Shown: positions 19,202 to 28,251 of the stretch, piece after piece
Position numbering within the stretch: position 1 is the first letter of the stretch
How the letters are laid out: each line of letters opens with the position of its first letter
Assembly: GCF_004358165.1 (NCBI RefSeq)
Contig: NZ_SMTG01000002.1
Span: 186,001 to 250,000 of the forward strand
Origin: Luteimonas terrae
GTDB taxonomy: Bacteria > Pseudomonadota > Gammaproteobacteria > Xanthomonadales > Xanthomonadaceae
Direction of reading: 5' to 3'
DNA: 64,000 bases
Program-made: the position numbers and the translations under genes
The notes under the pieces: model-generated
The model's database searches: none
What the model saw: only the letters and a program-made list of their open reading frames with translations
What the model was told of the DNA's origin: nothing

Positions 19202-19234
19202 AAAAAAAGCCGCCACTCAGGGAGTGGCGGCTTT
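19202..19234 (-). terminator. Rho-independent terminator of the TonB-dependent receptor gene
   Basis: A perfect 13-base stem (19206-19218 pairs with 19222-19234, three-base loop) is followed on the minus strand by seven U residues from the A run at 19202-19208. It lies 38 bases after the receptor stop and before the peptidase start, so the peptidase gene needs its own promoter or read-through. Confidence 0.9.
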
Positions 19235-19272
19235 GTATTGAAAAACTTACCGCGTGCTAAAGACGCTACCGC

Positions 19273-22200
19273 TTAGAACGACTTCGAAACATTGAAGAAG
19301 AACGTTCGGCCGAAGTAGTCGTAACCACTGTAGAGCGGCGCGTTGCCGACGCGGTTGTAACCCGCATTGGCCGAAATCATCGGCGGCTCTTTGTCACCGA
19401 TGTTGCGAGAACCGACCGTTGCTGACCAATCGTCGCCGTTGTACTGCAAGGACAGGCTGGACAGGAAATAGTTGCCGGTCTCCATCAGGTAGTCCTGACG
19501 GTAATCGGTGTCGAAGTAAGTGTCGTAGTAGTCGTAATCGTTGGTCGAAGAGACCCAGTCGAGTCCATAGCGGACCTGCCAGTTGCGAACTCGGTAAGAC
19601 AGATCCAAGTTGCCTGCGTACTGGGGAGCCGTGATGCGGCCAGTATTGTTGCGCAGCGGATCGGTCGGGAACGTGCGGCCTGCCTGATCCAGGTAATTCG
19701 AGATCTGGGCGGTGGTGCGGAAAGAACCCGGGCCGATGTCCCGCACGTAACGGGCAGTGAAATCCCAGCCACGCACCAGGCTTTCGGAGATGTTGACGTA
19801 GCCAGAGGTCACCGACAGCGAGTTGTTCGCACCACGTGCCACCAGACCGCACTGACCGAGGCCAGCATTGAAGTCGGAAGGCTGACTGTCGTAGCAAAGA
19901 CCAAGCACCGATCCGCCGGTCAGACGTGCGACACCGTTGTCCACCTTGATGTCGTAGTAGTCGGCCGCGAACGAGAGATCGCCGAACCAAGTCGGGAATT
20001 CCGGCTGGATCACAACGCCCGCAGTCATTGCAACCGAGGTCTCGGCTGCCAGACCTGTCTCAGCACCGCCCTGGGTGATCGACGTGATGCTGCTGGTTTG
20101 CTGGAAATCCGTTGGCAGCCCTTCGCTGGCGCAATTGATGTAACGAGGCGAATCCGGGCTGCGGCTGCCGTAATCGTTGCACGGGTCGGAGGCGGTTCCA
20201 AGGAAGCCGCTGGTGGCACCCAAGTACTGTTCGAACAGTGCCGGCGCGCGGAACGAGGTGCCACGCGAGGCACGGATCGAGAGCCAGCTCACGGGGGTGT
20301 ACAGCATGCCGAGCTTCCACGTCGAGTCATCGCCGTAGGAATCGTAGTCCGTGTAGCGCGCGGAGGCGTTGAACGTTAGTTCCTGTGCGAACGGAAGGCC
20401 CGACAGTGCCGGCACTTCAAATTCGATGTAGGCCTCGCTGACCGAATCCTTGCCGCGAGTGGGTTGCGACGCAGTAAAGCCGTACAGATTGTTGTTGATC
20501 GAGTTAATGTCAGGAGTGTCGTCGATTTCCTGGCGACGGTGCTCGGCGCCCATCGCGACACTCACTGTGCCTGCAGGCACGTCGAACAAGGGGCCATTGA
20601 CGCCTGCGTTGAAGGTCGATTCGGTGTAGATGGTGCGTCCCTTGGTGTCCTGCACGATCCAGTTGCGGTATGCCTGAGGAATATCGCCACCAACGACGGC
20701 CGCCGTCAGAGCTGGTGCCGCTACGCAACCCCCAGAGGGATCGCGACAGACAAAGCCACCGTTCCCATCCGAGACGACGTCGTAGCTGCGCGCAATGCGA
20801 TCAGTTAGGCGATTTTCTGTGTAGTAAGCCGAGTCTGAACGCGCATGGCTGTAGCTGGTGTCGTAGCTCCACTCGTTACCGATATTGCCGCGCACGCCGC
20901 CGGTGGCCCGGAAGAAATCAACCACCTGCCAGTTGTCGTAGTTGCCGAAATCAACAAACGCACGAACACCGATGTCGAGGCCGTTCGTCGAGCCGTCGGC
21001 AGGAGCTCGCTGGCTCCATGGCAGCGCCCGAAGTTCGGCGGGGAGAAGCGGGCTGCCAACGACATAATCGATGCTGTGCTGCAGCCAGCCGGTTTGACGC
21101 GATTCGCGACGGTGGCCGAGCGCTTCGAAGTAGAGCTCGGCGTCGCCAAGGGCGTTCAGGTCAAATCCGCCCTGCAAGAACCCAGTGGTGTTTTTGGTCG
21201 GAGAAACCAGCGATTCGCGCAACATGGCCGGGCTGAAGCCATCACGGCTGAAGTAGCTCACGCCTTCATAGCCGGGCAGACCAGTCGTCACGCCCGGATT
21301 GGGGCGCCAGCGGTTGAAGACGTTGCCGTTTGCACCTGCTCCGATGCTGCCGGGGCCGGCGACGCCGACCAGGTTCACGGTACCGATCGTGTTGATGGTG
21401 GTGCCGCTGTCATCAATCGTCCAACACTTCGGTCGACCTGTCGCCGGATCGATGAAGTCGTCTGCACCGTAGGTGCCATCAGCGTTCCGACCAAGCAGTG
21501 GCTGCGGACAGTCAGTAGCCCAGCCGCGCTGACCCATCGTCAATTCCGAGCGCTGGTACATCTCCAGAGAGCCGGACAGGTGCCAGCGGTCACCGGTCAT
21601 GCCAGTCATGATGCCAGCACGCGTTTCGTCGCCACCGCCGTCACCGGTGACGTTACGCTGGAACTCCACGGTGGTGTCGTCCACGCGCGTGCGCGTAATG
21701 ACGTTCACCACGCCGGCGACCGCGTCCGAGCCGTAAATGGAGGATGCACCGTCCTTCAGGACCTCGATGCGCTCGATCATGATGTTCGGCAGGACGTTGA
21801 GATCTGCCGAACCCACCGCGCCTCGCGAGCCAGCCGGCGAAACGCGGCGGCCATTCATCAGGGTCAGCGTGCGGGTGGCGCCCAAGCCACGCAGCGACAG
21901 GGTGTTCACGCCAGGTCCGCCGTTCACCACGAATCCGCCGTAAGCGTTGTTGATCTGGGACGAGCCACCGGTTACCGAGTTGCTCTGTAGGACGCCCGTC
22001 GTCGATGCGAAGCCGGCGAGCGTCGACTCTTCGCGATTGATCACCTGGACAGGCGACACGGAATTGAAAGTATCCCGCGCGATGCGCGAACCGGTCACGC
22101 TGACGCGATCCAGCGTAGTGGCCGAGCCACTCGTCGCCTGCTCAGTCGTGGCCGTGTCTTCTTCTTCGGCGGACGTGCTCTGGGCTGCCGCGAAGCTCAT

Positions 22201-22284
22201 CGGCAGAAGAAGTGCAGTGGCAAGAGCGATCTGCAACGGGTTGCGACGGAGAGCGCCGCGTGAGCGATTAACGCGCGAATTCAT
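19273..22284 (-). CDS. TonB-dependent outer-membrane receptor
   Basis: Outer-membrane active transporter of 1003 residues. A signal peptide ends near residue 34 (SFAAAQS). The plug domain follows, with LDRVSVTGSRI, SLRGLGATRTLTLMNGRR and the family-typical IERIEVLKDGASSIYGSDAVAGVVNVIT, then a long beta barrel ending in a terminal Phe (NVSKSF), the outer-membrane insertion signal. The extra N-terminal signalling domain of FecA-type receptors is absent. The start is ATG 22284 with AAGGGG seven bases upstream; one codon earlier is TTG. The substrate cannot be read from sequence; a peptide ligand is plausible because of the neighbouring S9 peptidase. The GC content is low for the window (48% in one line at 20461). 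Confidence 0.92.
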   Translation of the reverse strand: MNSRVNRSRGALRRNPLQIALATALLLPMSFAAAQSTSAEEEDTATTEQATSGSATTLDRVSVTGSRIARDTFNSVSPVQVINREESTLAGFASTTGVLQSNSVTGGSSQINNAYGGFVVNGGPGVNTLSLRGLGATRTLTLMNGRRVSPAGSRGAVGSADLNVLPNIMIERIEVLKDGASSIYGSDAVAGVVNVITRTRVDDTTVEFQRNVTGDGGGDETRAGIMTGMTGDRWHLSGSLEMYQRSELTMGQRGWATDCPQPLLGRNADGTYGADDFIDPATGRPKCWTIDDSGTTINTIGTVNLVGVAGPGSIGAGANGNVFNRWRPNPGVTTGLPGYEGVSYFSRDGFSPAMLRESLVSPTKNTTGFLQGGFDLNALGDAELYFEALGHRRESRQTGWLQHSIDYVVGSPLLPAELRALPWSQRAPADGSTNGLDIGVRAFVDFGNYDNWQVVDFFRATGGVRGNIGNEWSYDTSYSHARSDSAYYTENRLTDRIARSYDVVSDGNGGFVCRDPSGGCVAAPALTAAVVGGDIPQAYRNWIVQDTKGRTIYTESTFNAGVNGPLFDVPAGTVSVAMGAEHRRQEIDDTPDINSINNNLYGFTASQPTRGKDSVSEAYIEFEVPALSGLPFAQELTFNASARYTDYDSYGDDSTWKLGMLYTPVSWLSIRASRGTSFRAPALFEQYLGATSGFLGTASDPCNDYGSRSPDSPRYINCASEGLPTDFQQTSSITSITQGGAETGLAAETSVAMTAGVVIQPEFPTWFGDLSFAADYYDIKVDNGVARLTGGSVLGLCYDSQPSDFNAGLGQCGLVARGANNSLSVTSGYVNISESLVRGWDFTARYVRDIGPGSFRTTAQISNYLDQAGRTFPTDPLRNNTGRITAPQYAGNLDLSYRVRNWQVRYGLDWVSSTNDYDYYDTYFDTDYRQDYLMETGNYFLSSLSLQYNGDDWSATVGSRNIGDKEPPMISANAGYNRVGNAPLYSGYDYFGRTFFFNVSKSF

Positions 22285-22313
22285 CAAAAATCCCCTTATT
22301 AAACAATGACTTT

Positions 22314-22344
22314 AGTCGCTTGGTGAACGCAAGGTTAAGCGACT
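22314..22344 (-). promoter_or_regulatory. Inverted repeat in the leader of the TonB-dependent receptor gene
   Basis: AGTCGCTT (22314-22321) and AAGCGACT (22337-22344) form a perfect 8-base inverted repeat with a 15-base spacer, between the putative promoter and the Shine-Dalgarno sequence of the receptor gene. It could be an operator or an RNA hairpin that affects translation. Confidence 0.5.
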
Positions 22345-22354
22345 GTGAGTGGAG

Positions 22355-22383
22355 ACTAACACTGTTTTTACACACTTTGGCAA
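22355..22383 (-). promoter_or_regulatory. Candidate promoter of the TonB-dependent receptor gene
   Basis: On the minus strand TTGCCA (22383-22378), 17 bases, then GTTAGT (22360-22355). The -35 box matches five of six consensus bases, the -10 only three. The start codon is about 70 bases downstream. Confidence 0.35.
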
Positions 22384-22615
22384 CTTCTTTTTCACACGCT
22401 CTACATCCAAAACGCGTTTTGAGCGTGCAACTGCGGGGCCGGTGTAACAGATCGGTAGGAGGCGCCAGTCGGTCAAGCAGCGTGCAACCGCTACCTCACA
22501 AGGCGCGTTCGCCGGACTGTTCGAGGAAAACGGTCCCATCTGTCGAAAGTCGTATCCTGAGTAGTGGCCTTGCGCTGGACGCTTGTCCCTGTACCCAATT
22601 CACAAATGGATTCAC

Positions 22616-23464
22616 ATGTCCAACGTCGCACGAGCTACGCAGGGCGGGCTCTTCCCGCTCCCCCGCATCCGCAACCTCATCGCCGTCGGCTCCGGCAAGG
22701 GCGGCGTCGGCAAATCCACGACCGCGGTGAACCTCGCGCTGGCGCTTGCGACCGATGGGGCGCGGGTCGGTGTGCTGGATGCGGACGTCTACGGGCCGAG
22801 CATTCCGATGATGCTGGGGCTCTCGGGCAAGCCGGACAGTCCGGATGGCAAGTCGATCCTGCCGATGCGTGCGCACGGCATCGAGGCGATGTCGATCGGG
22901 TTCCTGGTCGACCAGGACACACCGATGATCTGGCGCGGGCCGATGGCGACGTCGGCGCTGACGCAGCTGCTCAACGACACGCTGTGGGGTGGGGACGAGG
23001 CGCTCGACTACCTGCTGGTGGATCTGCCGCCGGGCACGGGCGACATCCAGCTGACGCTGGCGCAGAAGATTCCGGTCGCCGGGGCGGTCATCGTGACCAC
23101 GCCGCAGGACGTGGCCACGCTCGACGCGCGCAAGGCGCTCAAGATGTTCGAGAAGGTCGAGGTGGCCGTGCTCGGGTTGGTCGAGAACATGGCCCAGCAT
23201 GTCTGCACGAACTGCGGCCACGTCGAGCATCTGTTCGGCGCGGGCGGTGGGCAGCGCATGGCGGCGCAGTACGGCGTGCCGCTGCTGGGGTCGCTGCCGC
23301 TGGAGATCGGCATCCGCGAGCAGGGCGATGCCGGAGCGCCGATCGTGGTCGCGGCGCCGGCTTCGGCCGCCGCGCAGGCCTACCGGGCGACCGCGCGCAA
23401 CCTGGTGGCAGAACTGGAGAAGCGTCCGCGCGCGCCGATGTCGATTTCCGCGTCGCTGGTCTGA
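22616..23464 (+). CDS. mrp: Iron-sulfur cluster carrier protein Mrp/ApbC
   Basis: P-loop ATPase that binds and delivers Fe-S clusters. The 282 residues start at ATG 22616; an upstream TTG in frame is unlikely. The deviant Walker [10 protein letters not shown] is at 27-35, [10 protein letters not shown] follows, and the cluster-binding CTNCGH motif is near 197. The N-terminal DUF59 domain found in longer Mrp proteins such as E. coli (369 residues) is missing, so this is the short form. dcd follows 67 bases downstream on the same strand. Complex I at the far end of the window is one likely consumer of Fe-S clusters. Confidence 0.94.
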   Translation: MSNVARATQGGLFPLPRIRNLIAVGSGKGGVGKSTTAVNLALALATDGARVGVLDADVYGPSIPMMLGLSGKPDSPDGKSILPMRAHGIEAMSIGFLVDQDTPMIWRGPMATSALTQLLNDTLWGGDEALDYLLVDLPPGTGDIQLTLAQKIPVAGAVIVTTPQDVATLDARKALKMFEKVEVAVLGLVENMAQHVCTNCGHVEHLFGAGGGQRMAAQYGVPLLGSLPLEIGIREQGDAGAPIVVAAPASAAAQAYRATARNLVAELEKRPRAPMSISASLV

Positions 23465-23531
23465 TCGCTGGACCGGCCGCGGCCGGACGGCGACAATGCG
23501 CGGCCCTTCCGCCGCGCCGCAGGACCCGTTG

Positions 23532-24110
23532 ATGAGCATCAAGAGCGACCGCTGGATCCGCCGCATGTCCGAGCAGCCCGGCGGCATGATCGAGCCCTTC
23601 GAACCGGGCCAGATCAAGCAGGACCCCACCGGCCAGCGCATCGTCAGCTACGGCACCTCGAGCTACGGCTACGACGTGCGCTGCTCGCGCGAGTTCAAGA
23701 TCTTCACCAACATCAACTCGACGATCGTCGACCCGAAGCATTTCGATCCCGGCAGCTTCGTCGACATCGAGGCGGACGAGTGCATCATTCCGCCGAACTC
23801 CTTCGCGCTTGCGCGCACGGTTGAGTACTTCCGCATTCCGCGCGACACCCTGGTGGTGTGCCTGGGCAAGAGCACGTACGCGCGCTGCGGCATCATCGTC
23901 AACGTCACGCCGCTCGAGCCGGAATGGGAAGGCCACGTGACGCTGGAGTTCAGCAACACCACGCCGCTGCCGGCGCGCATCTACGCCAACGAGGGCGTCG
24001 CGCAGATGCTGTTCTTCCAGTCCGATGCCGACGACGTCTGCGAGACCTCCTACAAGGACCGCGGCGGCAAGTATCAGGGCCAGACCGGCGTCACCCTGCC
24101 GCGCACCTGA
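23532..24110 (+). CDS. dcd: dCTP deaminase
   Basis: Deaminates dCTP to dUTP for dTTP synthesis. The 192 residues match the proteobacterial enzyme: SSYGYDVR near 43-50, [12 protein letters not shown] near 112 with the catalytic region, [17 protein letters not shown] with the catalytic Glu, and the C-terminal [17 protein letters not shown] 23532 is inside a longer open frame that overlaps mrp, and gives the correct N terminus. It probably shares the mrp message. Convergent with the HIT gene, 20 bases apart. Confidence 0.96.
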   Translation: MSIKSDRWIRRMSEQPGGMIEPFEPGQIKQDPTGQRIVSYGTSSYGYDVRCSREFKIFTNINSTIVDPKHFDPGSFVDIEADECIIPPNSFALARTVEYFRIPRDTLVVCLGKSTYARCGIIVNVTPLEPEWEGHVTLEFSNTTPLPARIYANEGVAQMLFFQSDADDVCETSYKDRGGKYQGQTGVTLPRT

Positions 24111-24130
24111 TCCACGCGTTTTCGAACGTC

Positions 24131-24547
24131 CTAGTTCGGTAGCGCGGCCTGCAGCTGTGCGATGCGTGCGACCAGCTGCTCGGGCGAATAGGGGCGCGCA
24201 GCGACGCGGCCCCAGACGGGGGCCGGCCAGGCGGGGTCCCCCTGTTCGCGGCCGATCACGTGCACGTGCAGCTGTTCGACCATGTTGCCCAGCGCGGCGA
24301 TGTTGAGCTTGTAGGGCCGGAACGCGGTGCGCAGCAGGCGCGCTGCGAAGTCGATCTCGTCGGTCAGCTGGCGCCGCTGGTCGGCATCGAGGTCGATCAT
24401 CTCGCGCGCGTCCGCGACGCGCGGCACGAGGATCAGCCACGGATAGTTGGCATCGTCCATCAGCCGCAGTTCGCACAGGGCCAGCGTGGTCAGCGGATGC
24501 GTGTCGTCGGCGAGCTGCGGATGCAGCGCATACGGGGCGTGGTTCAT
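24131..24547 (-). CDS. HIT-domain protein
   Basis: Histidine-triad nucleotide-binding fold, 138 residues. The triad region reads EQLHVHVIGR at 91-100: the middle and last histidines (His94, His96) are kept but the first is Gln92, so it is a variant of the HxHxH motif. PWLILVPR and LNIAALGNMV are typical of this bacterial HIT group. Substrate is not known. The start ATG overlaps the stop of the dienelactone hydrolase gene (ATGA), so the two proteins are made together. A longer open frame upstream is a shadow. Confidence 0.87.
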   Translation of the reverse strand: MNHAPYALHPQLADDTHPLTTLALCELRLMDDANYPWLILVPRVADAREMIDLDADQRRQLTDEIDFAARLLRTAFRPYKLNIAALGNMVEQLHVHVIGREQGDPAWPAPVWGRVAARPYSPEQLVARIAQLQAALPN

Positions 24548-25233
24548 GGCGTCGCGTCCTGCCGCAGCGCGGCGTCGAGGAAGGCGAGGGTGGCGCGGCG
24601 TGCGGCGTTGGCGCTGTCGGCGTCGTAATGCGCCGGGTCGACATCGCGGTTGAAGCCGTGGCCGCCCGGGTGCACCAGGACCGTCGCGTCCGGCTGTCGC
24701 GCGCGGTGCTCGGCGATGTCGTCGGCGGAGATGCTGCCGTCCTGCGCACCGAACTGGAACAGCATCGGCGCCTGCAGCGGCTCGTCGAGCACCGGCACGG
24801 TGCGGGCGCCGTAGTAGCTCACGGCCGGCAGGCCCAGGCGCGTATTGGCCAGGAAGGCCAGGGTGCCGCCCCAGCAGAAGCCGACCACGCCGATACCGCG
24901 GTGGCCTTCGGTCTGCAGCACGTCTCGACAGGCGCGCAGGATGCCGATCGCGCGATCGGTGCCCAGCGATTCGACCAGCGCGCGCCCCTGTGCGAAGCCG
25001 TCGGCGTCGTAGGACAGCTCCACATTGCGCGCGATCGGGTCGAACAGTGCCGGCGCGATCGCGGCGTAGCCGGCGGCCGCGTAGCCGTCGACCACGCTGC
25101 GGATGTGCGCGTTGACGCCGAAGATCTCCTGGATGACGACGATCGCGCCCAGCGCCGCGGCACCGTGCGGCGGGTCCGCGCGCCAAGCGTTCACCGGTCC
25201 GGCAGGCGTGGCGAGGATGACGTCCCGGCCCAT
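24544..25233 (-). CDS. Dienelactone hydrolase family protein
   Basis: Alpha/beta hydrolase with a cysteine nucleophile, 229 residues. The catalytic set of dienelactone hydrolase is complete: Glu36 in IQEIFGV, Cys120 in GFCWGG, Asp165 in GAQDGSIS and His192 in HPGGHGF. It may hydrolyse lactones or esters, but no aromatic degradation genes are nearby, so the substrate is open. Overlaps the downstream HIT gene by four bases. No signal peptide; cytoplasmic. Divergent from rimO with a 176-base gap. Confidence 0.9.
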   Translation of the reverse strand: MGRDVILATPAGPVNAWRADPPHGAAALGAIVVIQEIFGVNAHIRSVVDGYAAAGYAAIAPALFDPIARNVELSYDADGFAQGRALVESLGTDRAIGILRACRDVLQTEGHRGIGVVGFCWGGTLAFLANTRLGLPAVSYYGARTVPVLDEPLQAPMLFQFGAQDGSISADDIAEHRARQPDATVLVHPGGHGFNRDVDPAHYDADSANAARRATLAFLDAALRQDATP

Positions 25234-25409
25234 GGGGAATCCCTGTTCAGGTGGCGACCCGAGTCTAACCGAGGCGCCAACGGCGCGTCCGTGCGGGCTG
25301 TCGCTGCGCGGGCCGGCGGTATACTGCGCGGTCTTCGCGCGCGGGCGCTGTGTCCGCGCCCTGCGATTTCCAGCCGCCCACGGCGGCCGCCTCCCAAGCC
25401 ACGGTTCCC

Positions 25410-26780
25410 ATGTCCGCAGCCAATCCCAAGGTCGGGTTCGTCAGCCTCGGCTGTCCGAAAGCCCTCGTCGATTCCGAACGCATCCTCACCCAGCTTCGTG
25501 TGGAGGGTTACGACATCGTCCAGACCTACGACGATGCCGACGTCGTCGTGGTCAACACCTGCGGCTTCATCGACTCGGCGGTGACCGAATCGCTGGACGC
25601 CATCGGCGAGGCCATCGCCGAGAACGGCAAGGTCATCGTGACCGGGTGTCTGGGCAAGCGTTCGGAGGTGATCCGCGAAGCGCATCCGGATGTGCTGTCG
25701 ATCAGCGGGCCACAGGACTACGGCTCGGTGATGCGCGCGGTGCACTCGGCCGCGCCGCAGGTGCACAACCCGTTCGTGGATCTGGTGCCGCGCCGCGCCG
25801 CGCTCGACGACATCGGCATCAAGCTGACGCCCAAGCATTACGCGTATCTGAAGATTTCCGAAGGCTGCAACCACCGCTGCAGCTTCTGCATCATTCCGTC
25901 GATGCGCGGCGATCTGGTCTCGCGCCCGGTTGATGATGTGCTGCGCGAAGCCGAGAAGCTGGTGCGCGGCGGCGTGCGCGAGCTGCTGGTGATCTCGCAG
26001 GACACCTCGGCCTACGGTGTCGACGTGCGCTACGCCGAGCGCACCTGGCACGAGCGCCAGTACGCCACGCGCATGAAGGCGCTGTGCGAGGGGCTGTCGG
26101 AGCTGGGCGTGTGGACGCGCCTGCACTACGTGTATCCGTATCCGCACGTCGACGACATCATTCCGCTGATGACCGAGCGCCACGCAGACGGCATGCCCAA
26201 ACTGCTGCCGTATCTGGACGTGCCGCTGCAGCACGCCAGCCCGCGCATCCTCAAGCTCATGAAGCGCCCGGGCGCGATCGACAAGACCCGCGAGCGCATC
26301 GCGCGCTGGCGCGAGATCTGCCCGGAACTGACGATCCGCAGCACCTTCATCGTCGGCTTCCCCGGAGAGACCGAGGACGATTTCCAGCAGCTGCTCGATT
26401 TCCTCGACGAAGCCCAGCTGGATCGCGTCGGCGCGTTCGCCTATTCGCCGGTCGAGGGCGCGACGGCCAACGCGCTGCCCGACGCCGTGCCGGAGGAGGT
26501 GAAGCAGGAGCGTCTGGCGCGCTTCATGGAGAAACAGGCCGAGATCTCGAGCGCGCGGCTCGAAGCCAAGGTCGGGACCACGCAGATGTGCCTGGTCGAC
26601 ATGATCGACGGCGATCTGGCCATTGCGCGTTCGATGGGCGATGCGCCGGAGATCGACGGCGTGGTGCAGATCCAGGACGGTCGCGAGGCGGATCTGCAGC
26701 CCGGCGATTTCGTCGATGTCGCGATCATGGGCAGCGACGAGCACGATCTGTACGGCGAGGTCGCCGAGGTGCTGGCGTGA
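25410..26780 (+). CDS. rimO: Ribosomal protein S12 methylthiotransferase RimO
   Basis: Radical SAM enzyme that adds a methylthio group to Asp88 of ribosomal protein S12. The 456 residues comprise the N-terminal MTTase domain (Cys15 in SLGCPK, Cys51 region [14 protein letters not shown]), the radical SAM motif in [17 protein letters not shown], and a C-terminal TRAM domain near 385-455. MTTase Cys and radical SAM Cys are all present. ATG 25410 is preferred to a GTG 60 bases upstream because conserved sequence begins shortly after it. A TATACT hexamer at 25320-25325 may be its -10 box. The stop overlaps the next start (GTGA). Confidence 0.96.
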   Translation: MSAANPKVGFVSLGCPKALVDSERILTQLRVEGYDIVQTYDDADVVVVNTCGFIDSAVTESLDAIGEAIAENGKVIVTGCLGKRSEVIREAHPDVLSISGPQDYGSVMRAVHSAAPQVHNPFVDLVPRRAALDDIGIKLTPKHYAYLKISEGCNHRCSFCIIPSMRGDLVSRPVDDVLREAEKLVRGGVRELLVISQDTSAYGVDVRYAERTWHERQYATRMKALCEGLSELGVWTRLHYVYPYPHVDDIIPLMTERHADGMPKLLPYLDVPLQHASPRILKLMKRPGAIDKTRERIARWREICPELTIRSTFIVGFPGETEDDFQQLLDFLDEAQLDRVGAFAYSPVEGATANALPDAVPEEVKQERLARFMEKQAEISSARLEAKVGTTQMCLVDMIDGDLAIARSMGDAPEIDGVVQIQDGREADLQPGDFVDVAIMGSDEHDLYGEVAEVLA

Positions 26781-27172
26781 TCCGCCGCGCGCTGGCGCTG
26801 CTGGTGGCGCTGTGCGCGGCCGGTGCCGCGCACGCGGCCGACGGTCTCAGCGGTACCTACCAGCCCGTCGATGCGGGCAATGCCGCGTTTCCTGCCGATG
26901 CGCAGCTCGTCGTGCGCGCCGAAGGTCGCGGCTGGCTGGCGATGTTCCGTGGTGAAGGCCTCGCGCTGCTGCCGCTGACCGCGATGGAGCAGCACGGCCT
27001 GTTCCCGGACATCGGCGTGGAAGCGCGCCTGCAGTGCGCGTACTCGCGCGCGTTCCTGCTGTGCCGGGTCGCGCCGGGCACCGAGTTCGCGGACAAGGGG
27101 TTCACGTCGAAGACCGGCTATTTCACCGCGCTGTCGGACGACCGCATCTTCGAGATGCGCCGGGTCGACTGA
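26777..27172 (+). CDS. Small secreted protein of unknown function
   Basis: I do not recognise this 131-residue protein. It starts at GTG 26777, overlapping the rimO stop, and has a clear signal peptide ([21 protein letters not shown], cut here after about residue 21). The mature part begins [10 protein letters not shown] and has two cysteines (in LQCAY and LLCRV) that could form a disulfide. The composition is like its neighbours. Translational coupling to rimO suggests coexpression, not necessarily a shared role. A longer open frame in the same phase covers rimO and is a shadow. Confidence 0.75.
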   Translation: MIRRALALLVALCAAGAAHAADGLSGTYQPVDAGNAAFPADAQLVVRAEGRGWLAMFRGEGLALLPLTAMEQHGLFPDIGVEARLQCAYSRAFLLCRVAPGTEFADKGFTSKTGYFTALSDDRIFEMRRVD

Positions 27173-27248
27173 CCGACGAGGCTGGCCTTCGGCGGAACGC
27201 ATTCGCTGACTCGTGCGCAAGCGCGCACCCGCGAACATCGCGCCCGGA

Positions 27249-28139
27249 TCAATCCAGTGCGCGGCCGAGCCGCCAGTACCCCATGCAGGCGACCGCGCGC
27301 CGGTCGATGTCGAGCGCACCGATGAGATGGCGGCGCATTGCCATCGCCGCAGCGGATTCGCAAGCGATCCAGGCGTGGAAGCCGTGGTCGCCGGCGGCGC
27401 TGCGTTCCCACAGGATTTCGCTGTCGAGATCGATCTCAAGCTTCGCGGTCTCCGCATCGGGCGCGTGATGCGCGGGCATCAGCCGGCGCAGGGCGGCCTG
27501 CAGGCGCGCGCCGTGCGCGGCGCCGTTGCGCGGCAGCCAGTGCAGCGATGCACCGGCCGGTGCACGCAGGTCGAGCCGGTCGGCATCGTGGGGAATTTCG
27601 AGCAGTGCGATCACGCGCGGCGGCTCGGGCGCGTCGGCCAGTTGCTCGAGAATGCCGGCGATCGCCGGCACCGCCGTCTCGTCGCCGATCAGCAGCACCT
27701 TGCGCAGACCCGTCGGCGGGCGCCATTCGAAACCGTCCGGCACGCCGTCGAAGCCGGCATCGGGCGCCAGCATCACCAGCACGTCGCCCGCATCGGCGCG
27801 CGTGGCCCACGCCGAGGCCGGCCCGCTGTCGCCGTGCAGCACGAAGTCCACATCGACCTCGCGCTGCTCGGGGCGCAGCGCGCGGATCGTGTAGGTCCGC
27901 ATCGGCGGGCGCGTCTCGGCCGGCAGCGCGCGGTACTGCGCGTACCAGTCGTCGCCGTCGGGCAGCGCCGGCATCGTGGCGCCGTCGAGCGGGAAGAACA
28001 GCTTGACGCGCTGGTCGGGCGCATGCGTCGCCATGCCGGTGACCGAGTCGCCGTGGAGCGTGAACCGGACGAAGCCGGGTGAAAGCGGCGTGCGGCGGCG
28101 GACGTGCAGCGGAAATTTGCGATACGAAGCGCGGGACAT
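27249..28139 (-). CDS. Siderophore-interacting protein (FAD-dependent ferric reductase family)
   Basis: Cytoplasmic flavoprotein of the ViuB/YqjH type that releases iron by reducing ferric siderophore. The 296 residues have the N-terminal FAD-binding domain with RTYTIRAL (R-x-Y-T motif) near 81-88 and VDVDFVLHG, and the C-terminal domain with LLIGDETAVPAI near 150 and the closing WIACESAAAMAMRRHL and YWRLGRALD. ATG 28139 is chosen from a longer open frame. No siderophore synthesis or uptake genes adjoin it; the TonB-dependent receptor is 5 kb away and in another unit. Confidence 0.9.
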   Translation of the reverse strand: MSRASYRKFPLHVRRRTPLSPGFVRFTLHGDSVTGMATHAPDQRVKLFFPLDGATMPALPDGDDWYAQYRALPAETRPPMRTYTIRALRPEQREVDVDFVLHGDSGPASAWATRADAGDVLVMLAPDAGFDGVPDGFEWRPPTGLRKVLLIGDETAVPAIAGILEQLADAPEPPRVIALLEIPHDADRLDLRAPAGASLHWLPRNGAAHGARLQAALRRLMPAHHAPDAETAKLEIDLDSEILWERSAAGDHGFHAWIACESAAAMAMRRHLIGALDIDRRAVACMGYWRLGRALD

Positions 28140-28251
28140 GCAGCGGATCCGGGTGATGCGGAAAAAGGATGGCTGCGTCGGAAGACGTGGCTGGGCGGTG
28201 GATTGCCGACGGCGATTGTAGGAGATCGCGGCCTGCGGGCGGCTGAAGCGC

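Larger units (their letters stand above)
22285..22615. other. Divergent control region between the receptor gene and mrp
   Basis: A 331-base gap without a gene, clearly richer in A and T on the receptor side. It holds the receptor promoter and leader hairpin listed separately, and a weak TATCCT hexamer at 22553-22558 that could serve mrp. The middle part (about 22430-22540) shows nothing I recognise. Confidence 0.6.

Noticed and set aside
24548-25186. Longer version of the HIT protein in the same open frame
   Set aside because: The extra part lies entirely opposite in phase to the dienelactone hydrolase gene and has no domain; the ATGA overlap fixes the start at 24547.
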